Source of the DNA: Flavobacteriales bacterium
GTDB taxonomy: Bacteria > Bacteroidota > Bacteroidia > Flavobacteriales_F > PHOS-HE28
Assembly (NCBI GenBank): GCA_016703005.1
Contig: JADJCX010000006.1
Coordinates: 124,001 to 188,000, forward strand
DNA: 64,000 bases
Direction: 5' to 3'
The position numbers and the translations under genes were made by a program. Positions 46,793 to 55,320 of this stretch are shown one piece after another. Within the stretch, counting starts at the first letter, position 1. The number at the start of each line of letters is the position of its first letter. Below the pieces are notes generated by a model. That model ran no database searches. It was not told where the DNA came from and worked only from the letters and a program-made list of their open reading frames with translations.

Positions 46793-48457
46793 TCAGGCGG
46801 TGATGAGTTTGCCGTCCCGCAGATGCACCGTGCGCGCGCAGCGCTGCTGCAGCCACGGATCATTGCTCACCGCGAGCAAGGTCCATGGACGCTCGGGCGC
46901 GCTGATCCAACCCAGGAGCTGCTCGCGGTCCTTCACGTCCCAGTTCTGCAGGCTGTCCTCCAGCAGGATCAGTCGCGGACCGCCCGCGATGCAGCGCGCC
47001 TGGATGATGCGCTTCACCAGGCTCTTCGGCAGGCGTGAACCTTGCGGATCGAGCTTCGTGAGCAGTCCTTCCGGGAATTGCGCGAGCTGATCGAAAAGAC
47101 CGGTCACGCGGCAGGCCTCCATCACCTCGGCTTCCTTCACCCAGGCGCGGCCCACCACGATGTTCTCCAGGATGGTGCCGTCGAACACATCTTCCTCGCT
47201 CAAGCTGTCGCCGATCACGGAACGCACCACATCGAGGTCCAGGCTGTTCATCGGATGACCGTCGAGTTGAACGGTGCCTTCGTGCGGTACTATGGCACCA
47301 CCGAGGATCCGCAGCAGGGTGGTCTTGCCCGCGCCGTTGGGTCCTTGCAAGCACACCTTCTCGCCCGGCTTCAGGTGCAGGTCTATCCCGCTCAGTACCG
47401 GCCTTCCATGGAAATGCGAACGGAATCCGAGATCATTGACCCGCACGTCCATGCCCTTGGAGGGATCCCGCTCGATGGTGCGCAAACCTTCCTCGCGTTC
47501 CAACGGCAGGTCGGTCACACAGCCCACTTTGTCCAGCGCCGTGAGCACGTCGTACACCGTTTCGATCCGCAGGATGATCTTCTCCACTGCGTTCATCAGC
47601 AGCAGGATCACGATCTCGGCCGCCACGAACTGGCCGATGTTCATCTGCTCCTTCATCACCAGCATGCCGCCCAGTGCAAGGAGGCTGATCGTAACGATCA
47701 CCTTGAAGGCCACCATGGAGCCGTACTGCCCGAGCAGGATGCGGAAGTGCGCTTTGCGCGCGGTGACGTATCCGTCCACGAGCTTGTCCGTGCGGTCCAG
47801 TGGCAGACCGGTCTCGCCGATGAGCTTGAAGGTGCCCATGCTGCGGCCGAGTTCTTCGAGCCAATGGGCCACGGCGTACTTGTAGTTGCTTTCGGCCAGG
47901 CTCGTGGTGAGGCCCTGCCTTCCGGTGAACCGGAAAATGAAGTAGAGCAGGATGACCAGCAGTGCCCCGAAGGCGATGAAGAATGGATGGTAGAGCGCGA
48001 GCAGGATGAGGCAGAGGGCGATCTGCAATAGGGCCAGCGGGACGTCCAGTAGCAATTTGCTCAGGCCCTTCTGGATCGTCATGGTGTCGAAGAAGCGGTT
48101 CACCAGTTCGGGCATGTACTTGCCGCTCACCGCTTCGGCCTTCACGCGCGGAATGCGGTAGGCGAACTCGAACGCGCTGCGGGCGAACAGCCGTTGCTGG
48201 ATGTTCTCGGCCAGGGCCAGTTGCATCACCTGCAAGGCGCCGGTGAAGGCCACGCCGATGGTGACGAAGCCGATGAGCACGCCCCAGCTTGTGGCCACCT
48301 GCCCACCGCTGATGAGGTTGATGATGGCCTGCACGCCCAGCGGCACGCTGAGGCTGATGGCCCCGCCCACCAAAGCGTACAGGTAGATGTGGCCGATCTC
48401 GCGCTTGTCCACGCGGAGCAACCGAACGAGGCGTTGCCAGGGGGTGATGGGGTTCAT
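46793..48457 (-). CDS. ABC exporter (HlyB/peptidase-less type) with a non-canonical ATPase motif set
   Basis: A 554-residue half-transporter fusing a six-helix membrane domain (about 20-290) to an ATP-binding domain. ATG at 48457 begins MNPITPWQRLVRLLRVDKREI. There is no N-terminal peptidase domain. In the ATPase, Walker A is GPNGAGKT (372-379) and Walker B reads LILLED (496-501). The signature LSGGQ is replaced by RLPKSLV (475-481), and the switch His position reads AVSNDP. This set recurs in a group of Bacteroidota exporters as far as I remember, so it may be a family trait rather than damage. It is the first gene of the operon ABC-HlyD-TolC-CutA-like-TPR and is divergent from a TetR gene. 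Confidence 0.88.
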   Translation of the reverse strand: MNPITPWQRLVRLLRVDKREIGHIYLYALVGGAISLSVPLGVQAIINLISGGQVATSWGVLIGFVTIGVAFTGALQVMQLALAENIQQRLFARSAFEFAYRIPRVKAEAVSGKYMPELVNRFFDTMTIQKGLSKLLLDVPLALLQIALCLILLALYHPFFIAFGALLVILLYFIFRFTGRQGLTTSLAESNYKYAVAHWLEELGRSMGTFKLIGETGLPLDRTDKLVDGYVTARKAHFRILLGQYGSMVAFKVIVTISLLALGGMLVMKEQMNIGQFVAAEIVILLLMNAVEKIILRIETVYDVLTALDKVGCVTDLPLEREEGLRTIERDPSKGMDVRVNDLGFRSHFHGRPVLSGIDLHLKPGEKVCLQGPNGAGKTTLLRILGGAIVPHEGTVQLDGHPMNSLDLDVVRSVIGDSLSEEDVFDGTILENIVVGRAWVKEAEVMEACRVTGLFDQLAQFPEGLLTKLDPQGSRLPKSLVKRIIQARCIAGGPRLILLEDSLQNWDVKDREQLLGWISAPERPWTLLAVSNDPWLQQRCARTVHLRDGKLITA

Positions 48458-48473
48458 TGCGGCGGCAAGTATA

Positions 48474-48501
48474 GTAATACTAAACAATAATAATGTATTA
48501 C
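48474..48501. promoter_or_regulatory. Candidate TetR operator in the divergent promoter region
   Basis: An AT-rich island between the ABC exporter gene and the TetR gene (48458-48560). It contains the inverted repeat gtaatac (48474-48480) ... gtattac (48495-48501) with a 14-base spacer, followed by a second imperfect dyad attaccat ... atggcaat (about 48497-48520). Repeats of this kind in a divergent promoter next to a regulator gene are typical of autoregulated operators; the protein-DNA link is inferred only. Confidence 0.5.
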
Positions 48502-48560
48502 CATAACAAACAATGGCAATGCTATTTTCGCCCCGCCGATCCTCATCCGTACAGAACACC

Positions 48561-49238
48561 ATGGCCCGTTACCTCATCGAACCTGATCCCGGTCTTGTCC
48601 TCCGCGACCCCGCGAGCCCCATGGGCAGCCGTATCCTCTCGGAAGGCCTGGTCCTCATGAACGGGATCGGCCTGGAGGCCTTCACCTTCAAGAAGCTGGC
48701 TGAACAGATCGGCTGTACGGAGGTAACCGTGTACCATTACTTCGCGAACAAGCAGCGATTGCTGCAATACTACTTCCAAGTTTACTGGCTGTGGTTGGCC
48801 ACGCACTGCCAGCAGGAAGGCAAGGGACTGAAGGATCCCATCGAGCGCCTGCGAGGGGATATCAAGGCCATTTGTGGAATGTGGCCCGCCGATGCCCGTG
48901 CCACCCAATTCGACCCGCACGACCTGCGCCGCTTGGTGATCAACGAAGGGTCGAAATCCTTCATGCACAAGAACGTCGACTCGGACAATGAACTGAAGCT
49001 CTTCAAGCCATACAAGGACCTGTGCGCGCACATCGCCATGGAAGTGAAGGCAGGCTCCCCACGTATGAAGCACGCGCGCTCCTTCGCAACCACACTTGTG
49101 GAAATGGCGCACTCGTTGGAGTTCGCCATGGAACACTTGCCAGCGCTCACTGAGCTCAGTGAGAGGAAGGACCGCAAACAGCTCGCGGCCTACTTGTGCG
49201 ATCTAACAGAGCGCTACCTGAGAGCCTCTGCCAGCTAA
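48561..49238 (+). CDS. TetR/AcrR-family transcriptional regulator
   Basis: A 225-residue repressor. Start at 48561 (MARYLIEPDPGLVL); the preceding in-frame ATG is 16 codons away. The N-terminal HTH reads LEAFTFKKLAEQIGCTEVTVYHYFANKQRLLQYYFQ, the classic TetR recognition helix and turn. The C-terminal ligand domain is helical and divergent. It is transcribed away from the five-gene exporter operon, so it is the likely regulator of that operon. Its stop overlaps the stop of the truncated ABC gene by three bases. Confidence 0.9.
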   Translation: MARYLIEPDPGLVLRDPASPMGSRILSEGLVLMNGIGLEAFTFKKLAEQIGCTEVTVYHYFANKQRLLQYYFQVYWLWLATHCQQEGKGLKDPIERLRGDIKAICGMWPADARATQFDPHDLRRLVINEGSKSFMHKNVDSDNELKLFKPYKDLCAHIAMEVKAGSPRMKHARSFATTLVEMAHSLEFAMEHLPALTELSERKDRKQLAAYLCDLTERYLRASAS

Positions 49239-49724
49239 AGCAACGCGGTCGCCGGAACATCACCGGCCACCACTTTTCCGTCCAGCAGTTTGATCGTGCG
49301 TTGCGCGTAACCCGCATCGCGCAAGCTGTGCGTTACGATGATGACCGTGGTGCCTGCTTTATTCAGTTCGGTGAGCAGGTTCATCACCTCCTCACCCATC
49401 GCGCTGTCGAGGTGCCGCTACGGTGAGCTCATCTATAAGGTTGAAGCTCTGGAACACGAGGCCGATGGTGTTCTTGCGCACCTCCGCACGCTTGCGCTCG
49501 TTGTATCCGCTCACATCCTCACCAGCAACGAAGTAGCTGCCGCTGCTGGGCGAGTCGAGCAGGCCGATGATGTTGAGCAGTGTTGACTTGCCACAGCCGC
49601 TAGGGCCCATGATGGCGACGAACTCACCTTGACCTATAGCGATGTCCACGGCGTTCAGCGCGGTGGTTTCCACCGTGTCGGTGCGGTACACTTTGGAGAG
49701 GTTCTGGGTTTTGAGGAGGCTCAT
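49235..49724 (-). pseudogene. MacB/LolD-like ABC ATPase, internal block missing
   Basis: The first part is a normal ABC ATPase: MSLLKTQNLSKVYRTDTVETTALNAVDIAIGQGEFVAIMGPSGCGKSTLLNIIG, with Walker A near residue 40 and the Q-loop GLVFQSFNLIDELTV. Then the frame breaks near 49411-49422. In another frame it continues as SGNLDSAMGEEVMNLLTELNKAGTTVIIVTHSLRDAGYAQ..., the D-loop and H-loop end of the domain, up to 49235. The helical subdomain, the LSGGQ signature and Walker B (about 65-70 residues) are absent. An intact copy would drive the adjacent adaptor. It lies 95 bases downstream of that adaptor gene. Confidence 0.82.
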
Positions 49725-49819
49725 GGTTGAAAGTTTGCTTGGTTAAAGGCTTCGAGCTTCGGGCCGCGAGCTTGCAATAGCAACAAGTAGCACGCAGCAC
49801 GTGGCTCATGGCTCGTAGC

Positions 49820-51067
49820 TCATTGGATCACGAGTTCATCGGCATCGTTGAATTGCACATATCGGCTGGTTACAACACGATCACCGGGTTGCAGCCCTTC
49901 AAGCACTTCGTACATGTCCGGGTTCTGGCGGCCCAGCTTCACTGCGCGCTTGGTGCCCGTGCCTTCGGCATCGACCACATAAACCCATTGGCCACCGGTG
50001 TCTTGGAAGAAGGGTCCGCGCGGTAGCATCACGGCTTGCATGTCCTCGCTCAACTGCAACCGCACTTGGAACGTCTGTCCGCGACGGATGCCCTCAGGTG
50101 CCGCTTCCACGAAACGCAGGTCCACATCGAACTCGCCATTGCTCACTTCCGGGTACACCTTGAAGATCTCGATCGCGTGCTCTTTCCCTGCGTGCGTGAA
50201 CGTTCCGTGCAAGCCGATGCTGATGCGGCTCACATAATGTTCGGGGATCCGCGCCCGTACCTTGAAGCCATCCAGTACATCGATCTGCGCGATGCGCTCC
50301 CCACGTTGCTTGGTCTGTCCAAGTTCAACGTTCAGGCCGCTGAGCTGACCGTCGATCGGAGCCTTGATAACGAGGTTCTGCAAGTTCTCGCGCAGGAAGG
50401 CGAGGTTCTGGTCGATGAGGAGCAGGTTGTTGGTGATAGATCCCACTTGGCTCAACCGGAACAGCGAATCGCTGCGCACATTCGCAACAACAAGCTTGCG
50501 CTTCTCGCGCATGTACTGAAGGTTCTCGCTGTTGCCGAGGTAGACGTTCTGCGCAAGCAAGGAATCCTTCACCAAACGGTCGTCGATCTTCTGGTCGCGC
50601 TCCAGCCGCTTCAGGTCTTTATCAAGGTTCAGCAGTTCGTCTTTCAGGCGCGTAGTCTGTTGGTCCATGGCCAGCCTCGTGTTGCGCAGGTTGTTCTGCT
50701 GGTCGAGCAGTTGCGCTTCGCGGTTGATCGCATCCATATGCAGTTGTGGATTGCTCAGTTCGATGATCGCCTCGCCGGCTTTCACCATGTGGCCATCTTC
50801 CACGAAGCGCTTCTTCACCGTACCACCTTCGGGCGCATCGAGGAAGACCGTTTGGATGGGTTGCACGGTACCGGTCACGGGTATGAACTCGCGGAACATG
50901 CCCTTCTCCACGGTGCCGATCTGCACCTTGGCTTCCTCCACGCGCACGCGACTTGTCGTGAATGAACTGCTCCAGAAGGCTATGGCGATGAGGGCGATGC
51001 CGCCCAAACAACCGAGGGCGATCATGCGCTTGCGGCGCGCGGGGCGGGTATCGATAGCTCTATCCAT
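49820..51067 (-). CDS. MacA/HlyD-like periplasmic adaptor
   Basis: A 415-residue adaptor with a short cytosolic N-terminus, one membrane helix (about 15-34, RMIALGCLGGIALIAIAFWSS), a lipoyl half (FREFIPVTGTVQPIQTVFLDAPEGGTVKKRF), a long coiled-coil (DQQTTRLKDELLNLDKDLKRLERDQK), and a C-terminal beta domain. ATG at 51067 is chosen. It belongs to the MacA-like adaptors that pair with LolD/MacB-type ATPases and FtsX-type permeases. Its ATPase gene follows but is broken, and no permease gene is next to it; two such permeases are found elsewhere in the window (25267-27675, 39884-42318). Confidence 0.88.
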   Translation of the reverse strand: MDRAIDTRPARRKRMIALGCLGGIALIAIAFWSSSFTTSRVRVEEAKVQIGTVEKGMFREFIPVTGTVQPIQTVFLDAPEGGTVKKRFVEDGHMVKAGEAIIELSNPQLHMDAINREAQLLDQQNNLRNTRLAMDQQTTRLKDELLNLDKDLKRLERDQKIDDRLVKDSLLAQNVYLGNSENLQYMREKRKLVVANVRSDSLFRLSQVGSITNNLLLIDQNLAFLRENLQNLVIKAPIDGQLSGLNVELGQTKQRGERIAQIDVLDGFKVRARIPEHYVSRISIGLHGTFTHAGKEHAIEIFKVYPEVSNGEFDVDLRFVEAAPEGIRRGQTFQVRLQLSEDMQAVMLPRGPFFQDTGGQWVYVVDAEGTGTKRAVKLGRQNPDMYEVLEGLQPGDRVVTSRYVQFNDADELVIQ

Positions 51068-51304
51068 ACACAAGAGTATTGACGTCCGAGCAGGAAGGAC
51101 ATCAGCAACAAGGGGGCGCAATGTTCTTCATCGGAAGAACCAAGCGAAAGAGATATGTGCGGGCCAGCGGCACGTGTGACGAACGGTTTACACGGTCCGG
51201 GGTACGTTTTCCACCCCGGAACACGTTTTGACAAGGCACTTGTTGAAGATGTACGACCGCGACCTGTTACCTATCGATGGCCAGCGCGTCCTTTGAACAA
51301 CCAG

Positions 51305-52549
51305 ATGAAGCGACTCCTTTCCGTTCTGCTCCTTAGCATCTCCATTCCGTTGCACAGCACTGCGCAGGATTGCAGTGTCGATTTCGTGGCGCAACGCTTC
51401 AGAACCACTGTTGAGCGCAATGTGGAATACACCAAAGCATTGAACTATCGCGGCGTGATGGACACGCTGCGCATGAACGTTTGGAAGCCGGTGAACGACG
51501 GGCTTACCGAGCGTCCGGTCATCATTTTCGCTCACGGCGGCGGCTTTATGGGCGGGCATCGCAACACGCTCGATAGCCTTTGTCGCACCTGGGCCTCGCG
51601 CGGCTATGTAGCAGCCACGATCAGTTATCGGTTGGGCTTCTTCGCGCCATGGCCCAAGCGTATGCCGTATACGTACGACCGCGCTGAGGTGGTGCGCGCC
51701 GCGTGCCGCGCGACCATGGATATGCGCACCGCCATCCGTTTCCTCAAAGGGCGCGCGGCGAAGGACCGCAGCAGCACGGAGGACTTTTTCGTAGGTGGAT
51801 TCAGCGCTGGTGGCATCACAGCACTGCACGCCACCTTCATGGACAAAGTGGAAGAGATACCGGTGGAATGCGGGGAGATGGGCATGGTGTACGAGAAACT
51901 CTCCTCGTTCCAGCGCCCGGACCTTGGCGTGAAGAAAAGTGAGATGGACCCGAGTGCCGGCGACGCGAGTGTGAAGGCGTGCCTGAGTTTTTTCGGCGCG
52001 TTGCTCGATACCAAGTACGTGGATGATGAGGACGGCCCGGCGCTGTTCACCTATCACCAAGTAGGCGATCCCGTGGTAGGCTGCGGCGAACAACCCGCCC
52101 TATGGGGCTTGCGGCTCGAGATGAGCACCAACTACCCCAAGCTGCACGGTGCGTGCGACATCGACGACCGCGCGGATGAACTTGAGCTTCATGCGGACCG
52201 TTACCAAGCCTACATCCACCAAGGCCCCGATCACGCCGTGCACGATGGCGCTACCATCGATAGCCTCGCAGCAGTTTTTCTCGCTCAACAGATCTGCCCG
52301 CGCAAGACCTTCAGCATGACCATGCCGCGCAAACCATTGCCCAATGAAGTACCGAGCCTACACAGAGACAACCCCGGTACCCATGCCACTGATAGTGCAG
52401 GTCGGCCGCCGATCGTGGGCATCGGTGAACGGTGGCTGCGTCGCACCATCGAGAAGCAATTGGAAGCCAAACAGATGGAGGATGGGATCGGCAACGCCTT
52501 GATACAGGAGGCCATGCGCCGCTGGACCGAGAGCATTGTGGAGCCGTGA
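51305..52549 (+). CDS. Exported alpha/beta hydrolase (carboxylesterase-like)
   Basis: A 414-residue protein; start at 51305 (MKRLLSVLLLSISIPLHSTAQDC) begins a signal peptide, while the longer frame upstream has none. The fold is that of HSL/BD-type esterases: HGGG at 77-80 (oxyanion), nucleophile Ser167 in GFSAGG, and a later Asp and His that I cannot assign with certainty (HQGPDHAVHD is one candidate for the His). There is no sorting domain, so it should be periplasmic. Substrate unknown. Confidence 0.8.
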   Translation: MKRLLSVLLLSISIPLHSTAQDCSVDFVAQRFRTTVERNVEYTKALNYRGVMDTLRMNVWKPVNDGLTERPVIIFAHGGGFMGGHRNTLDSLCRTWASRGYVAATISYRLGFFAPWPKRMPYTYDRAEVVRAACRATMDMRTAIRFLKGRAAKDRSSTEDFFVGGFSAGGITALHATFMDKVEEIPVECGEMGMVYEKLSSFQRPDLGVKKSEMDPSAGDASVKACLSFFGALLDTKYVDDEDGPALFTYHQVGDPVVGCGEQPALWGLRLEMSTNYPKLHGACDIDDRADELELHADRYQAYIHQGPDHAVHDGATIDSLAAVFLAQQICPRKTFSMTMPRKPLPNEVPSLHRDNPGTHATDSAGRPPIVGIGERWLRRTIEKQLEAKQMEDGIGNALIQEAMRRWTESIVEP

Positions 52550-52628
52550 AGCACACGAACGTTTGGTCGGCTGTGGTCGGAGCCTCTCCTTGGGAGAGGG
52601 CAGGCGCTTCGTCCTGATCATGTCGGGG

Positions 52629-53069
52629 TCAGGCCAGTTTCGCCTCCAAGGTGATCGGCACGGCCTTCAATGCTTGGCTGATCGGACAACCGTTCTTCGC
52701 ATCTTCAGCGAACCGTTGGAAGTCCTCTGGGCTGATGCCTTTCACGCGACCGGTCAATTCCAAATGGATGCCGACGATACCTTGACCATCGCCTACTTTA
52801 TCCAGTTTCACGTTAGCAGTGCAGGTCAGTTCATCCGCTGTGTGGCCACCGGCGCCGAGCACGAAGCTCAACTTCATCGTGAAGCACGATGCGTGGGCGG
52901 CTGCGATCAACTCCTCGGGATTCGTACCGGCCTTTCCGTCTTCGCTCACGAAGCGGGTGAGGAAACTGTGCGGGGCGTCCTTCAGTACACCACTGGTGCT
53001 GGTAACCGTTCCGCTTCCTTCTTTACCAGATCCTTTCCACGTAGCCGTGGAACGTCGTGTCAATGCCAT
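52629..53069 (-). CDS. OsmC-family peroxiredoxin
   Basis: A 146-residue organic-hydroperoxide-reducing enzyme of the OsmC type. The catalytic Cys pair is at Cys62 (AAHASCFTM) and Cys128 (KNGCPIS), with the acidic EEL (about 52-54) that polarises them. The start at 53069 (MALTRRSTATWKGSGKEG) is the family's typical opening; upstream in-frame ATGs belong to the intergenic hairpin region. Likely a stress-protection enzyme in the cytosol. Confidence 0.92.
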   Translation of the reverse strand: MALTRRSTATWKGSGKEGSGTVTSTSGVLKDAPHSFLTRFVSEDGKAGTNPEELIAAAHASCFTMKLSFVLGAGGHTADELTCTANVKLDKVGDGQGIVGIHLELTGRVKGISPEDFQRFAEDAKNGCPISQALKAVPITLEAKLA

Positions 53070-53138
53070 GGTGATTGTTCGTTTGAGGCCACGAAGTTGC
53101 GCACCAGTTCGTTCGGGAATACGCGGGGCTTCAAATGA

Positions 53139-53167
53139 GCATGGCCCGGTCTTCGACCGGGCCATGC
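53139..53167. terminator. Hairpin terminator after the first paralogous lipoprotein gene
   Basis: A 13-bp perfect stem (gcatggcccggtc/gaccgggccatgc) with a ttc loop follows the minus-strand lipoprotein gene (stop at 53190). The stem core is shared with the terminator at 54262-54295. Confidence 0.75.
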
Positions 53168-53189
53168 TCCTCCCAAACCTGACTTCAGT

Positions 53190-54179
53190 TCACAAGCCCT
53201 GCAAGTCCTGCTGATACTGCGCCAGCGTAGTGGGTTGTAGGGTGATCGTTTGCTGGTGGTTCTCTGTGATGGTGATCGGCGCAAAGGCGGAATGATATGT
53301 CCCGCCTTGCTCCGATAAAGCGACGACCGTGCCCTGCAGCCCCACCCGCACTGGGAAGCCAGCGCGAACCGTGTTGCCGCTCCAAAGCTCTTGGTACACC
53401 ATACAATTAATATCGGGTAGAACGATCCACACCGAGGTTCCCCAATTCCCAAAGCCTGGTGGCACAGTGATGGTCACGTCGGTACTGTCGCCTCCCGGTG
53501 GAAGCGGATGATCGCAATTGATGAAATCGAACGGCGGCCAATTGCTACCGAACGTGTTGGCAGGCCACGGTGCGGTGTAGAAATTTCCCGGCACCCATCC
53601 TTGGCCTCCGGCGCTGTCCAGAAAGAACACGCCACCCGTGTCGGCGAGCAGATCACCATCCTGCTCCCAGAGGATATCCCCGTCGTCATCCTCCGCTCCG
53701 ATGTACCGGTCCATCAAGGGATCGATACTGGCGGCAGGTACATGGATCTGCACCGCTCCCTGGGCCACCGTCACTTGCTGGCCATTCGCCTCAGCGCGCA
53801 CACGCACCTCACCACCACTCTGTAGAATGCCTTTGTCGTTGTTGGGATAGCGTACCACGGTTTGCATGTTCAACCACACCATTTCCGCGGGTTCCATCAC
53901 CTCGACCAAATGGATCGAGACCGGTCCGTTGACCACGGCGCCGGCGTTGGTGCGGAAGGCGTTCGGTTGCACCGTTATGATCGTTCCATGCGCACCGAAC
54001 ACGGTGCCACCCTGTGTTGCGTCGACAAAGTAGGTCTGGTCAGCATCGGTGCGGTTCTGTTCGAAGAGCGCGCGTAGTGGATCAACGGACGGCACTCCTG
54101 CCGGGTAATACTCCTTGCTGCAACCGGTGATCGCTGCGACTGTCGCGAGCATCACCACAACGGATTTCGTGGACTTCAT
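53190..54179 (-). CDS. Large lipoprotein, first of two tandem paralogues
   Basis: A 329-residue lipoprotein with lipobox ITGC (Cys at 20). The segment GGTVFGAHGTIITVQPNAFRTNAGAVVNGPVSIHLVEVMEPAEMVWLN (about 57-104) has the pattern of the ZU5-like beta-sandwich modules frequent in Bacteroidota lipoproteins (GTxxxIPxNAFVDxxGxxVxGxVxxxxxExxxxxD). The C-terminus ends with a short IT...ITLQPTTLAQYQQDLQGL helix. A paralogue with the same order of motifs follows at 54318-55248. Function unknown; probably outer-membrane-anchored. Confidence 0.75.
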   Translation of the reverse strand: MKSTKSVVVMLATVAAITGCSKEYYPAGVPSVDPLRALFEQNRTDADQTYFVDATQGGTVFGAHGTIITVQPNAFRTNAGAVVNGPVSIHLVEVMEPAEMVWLNMQTVVRYPNNDKGILQSGGEVRVRAEANGQQVTVAQGAVQIHVPAASIDPLMDRYIGAEDDDGDILWEQDGDLLADTGGVFFLDSAGGQGWVPGNFYTAPWPANTFGSNWPPFDFINCDHPLPPGGDSTDVTITVPPGFGNWGTSVWIVLPDINCMVYQELWSGNTVRAGFPVRVGLQGTVVALSEQGGTYHSAFAPITITENHQQTITLQPTTLAQYQQDLQGL

Positions 54180-54261
54180 CTCGGTTCTTCGTTAAGGGTT
54201 CAGCGCTATGACGCGCTGAACCGCAGGAACCGCTGCCTGTCGTTGTAACCGTCCGACAAAT

Positions 54262-54295
54262 GAGCAAGGCCCGGTCTCCCGACCGGGCCTTGCTC
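54262..54295. terminator. Hairpin terminator after the second paralogous lipoprotein gene
   Basis: A 15-bp perfect stem (gagcaaggcccggtc/gaccgggccttgctc) with a 4-base loop follows the minus-strand lipoprotein pseudogene. The core ggcccggtc is shared with 53139-53167, in line with gene duplication. Confidence 0.75.
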
Positions 54296-54317
54296 CCTCC
54301 CGAACCAACCTGACCTA

Positions 54318-55248
54318 TCAAAGAGCCTGACAATCCGCGTTGAACTGCGCGAGCGTTGTGGGCTGATACGTGATCGTCTCGTTGTGCCCAACTACCAGCG
54401 TGGAATTCGTGAACGACGAGTAATAGTCGCCGTTGATCAATGCCAAGGAAACCAGCGTAACCCCCATACCCACTGGCGCTGCATAGCTCGTTCCGGTAGC
54501 GAAAGTGGATGGGCCCGCATTGTAGCCCCCTATGTTGGTCATGGAGTTGATACTGGGGAACACGACCCAAACGATGGTGTTCTGATCATTGTGAACCTGC
54601 GGAACAGTAACCGTGATCGTGGTGAGCGGTCCACCCAGTTACCGAAGTAGTCGCAATTGATCCAACCGAGCGAATCGTTCGGAAATGCATACGCGCCACT
54701 ATCGATGACAAGATTCCCGCCCCCGTCGAACGGATCCCAAATGATCGTTCCGTCCGCATCCACCGTACCGCTGAACAACTCCATTTGCGGATCCGGGTTG
54801 GCCGATGGTATCTGCACATATGAACCGCCCGGGGCGAGTTTGACCGGTTGTCCGGCCTGCGACGCTGTCAAGCGGATCGGCCACCGCTCGTTAACGGCTT
54901 CAGTGTTCCGTTGTCATTTCCCACAGCCTGTTTGTTCAAGAACAACATATCCGCGATCGTCAGGGCCTCGACAAGTTCCACCTGAACATTCCCTGTGACC
55001 ACTGTTCCGTCCGCATACCTGAACGCGTTGGGTACGAAAACCACCGTGGTGCCATCCGCGCCCTGCACCGTTCCTCCGGTGCTGGCATTCACATTGAATG
55101 ACTGTGTGGCTGCCGCTATGTTGTTCTCGAAGATCTGCCGAAGCGGACTAAGCGACGCAGGCCCTGGGCCGTAGTTCGTTTCCTTGTTGCACGCAACGAC
55201 CACCAGCGCGACGGTGATCATGGACAGGCTCAAATGTTTGGTCTTCAT
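54318..55248 (-). pseudogene. Second paralogous lipoprotein, two frameshifts
   Basis: Three partial frames together make a protein like the preceding gene. It starts with lipoprotein signal MKTKHLSLSMITVALVVVACN (start 55248), then GGTVQGADGTTVVFVPNAFRYADGTVVTGNVQVELVEALTIADMLFLN up to LTSGG. The frame shifts near 54875-54884 and continues as RLTASQAGQPVKLAPGGSYVQIPSANPDPQMELFSG...WINCDYFGNW, then shifts again at the C3 run 54634-54636 (one G short on the minus strand) and ends with ITYQPTTLAQFNADCQAL. Matching elements in the same order as the neighbour indicate paralogy. The two small shifts could be sequencing errors. Confidence 0.75.
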
Positions 55249-55320
55249 GTCGGACTTCGTTAAAGGTTTCAGCACCATGATGCGTGAAGCGTGAAGGCCG
55301 CTGCCCAGGGTGCCAACTTT

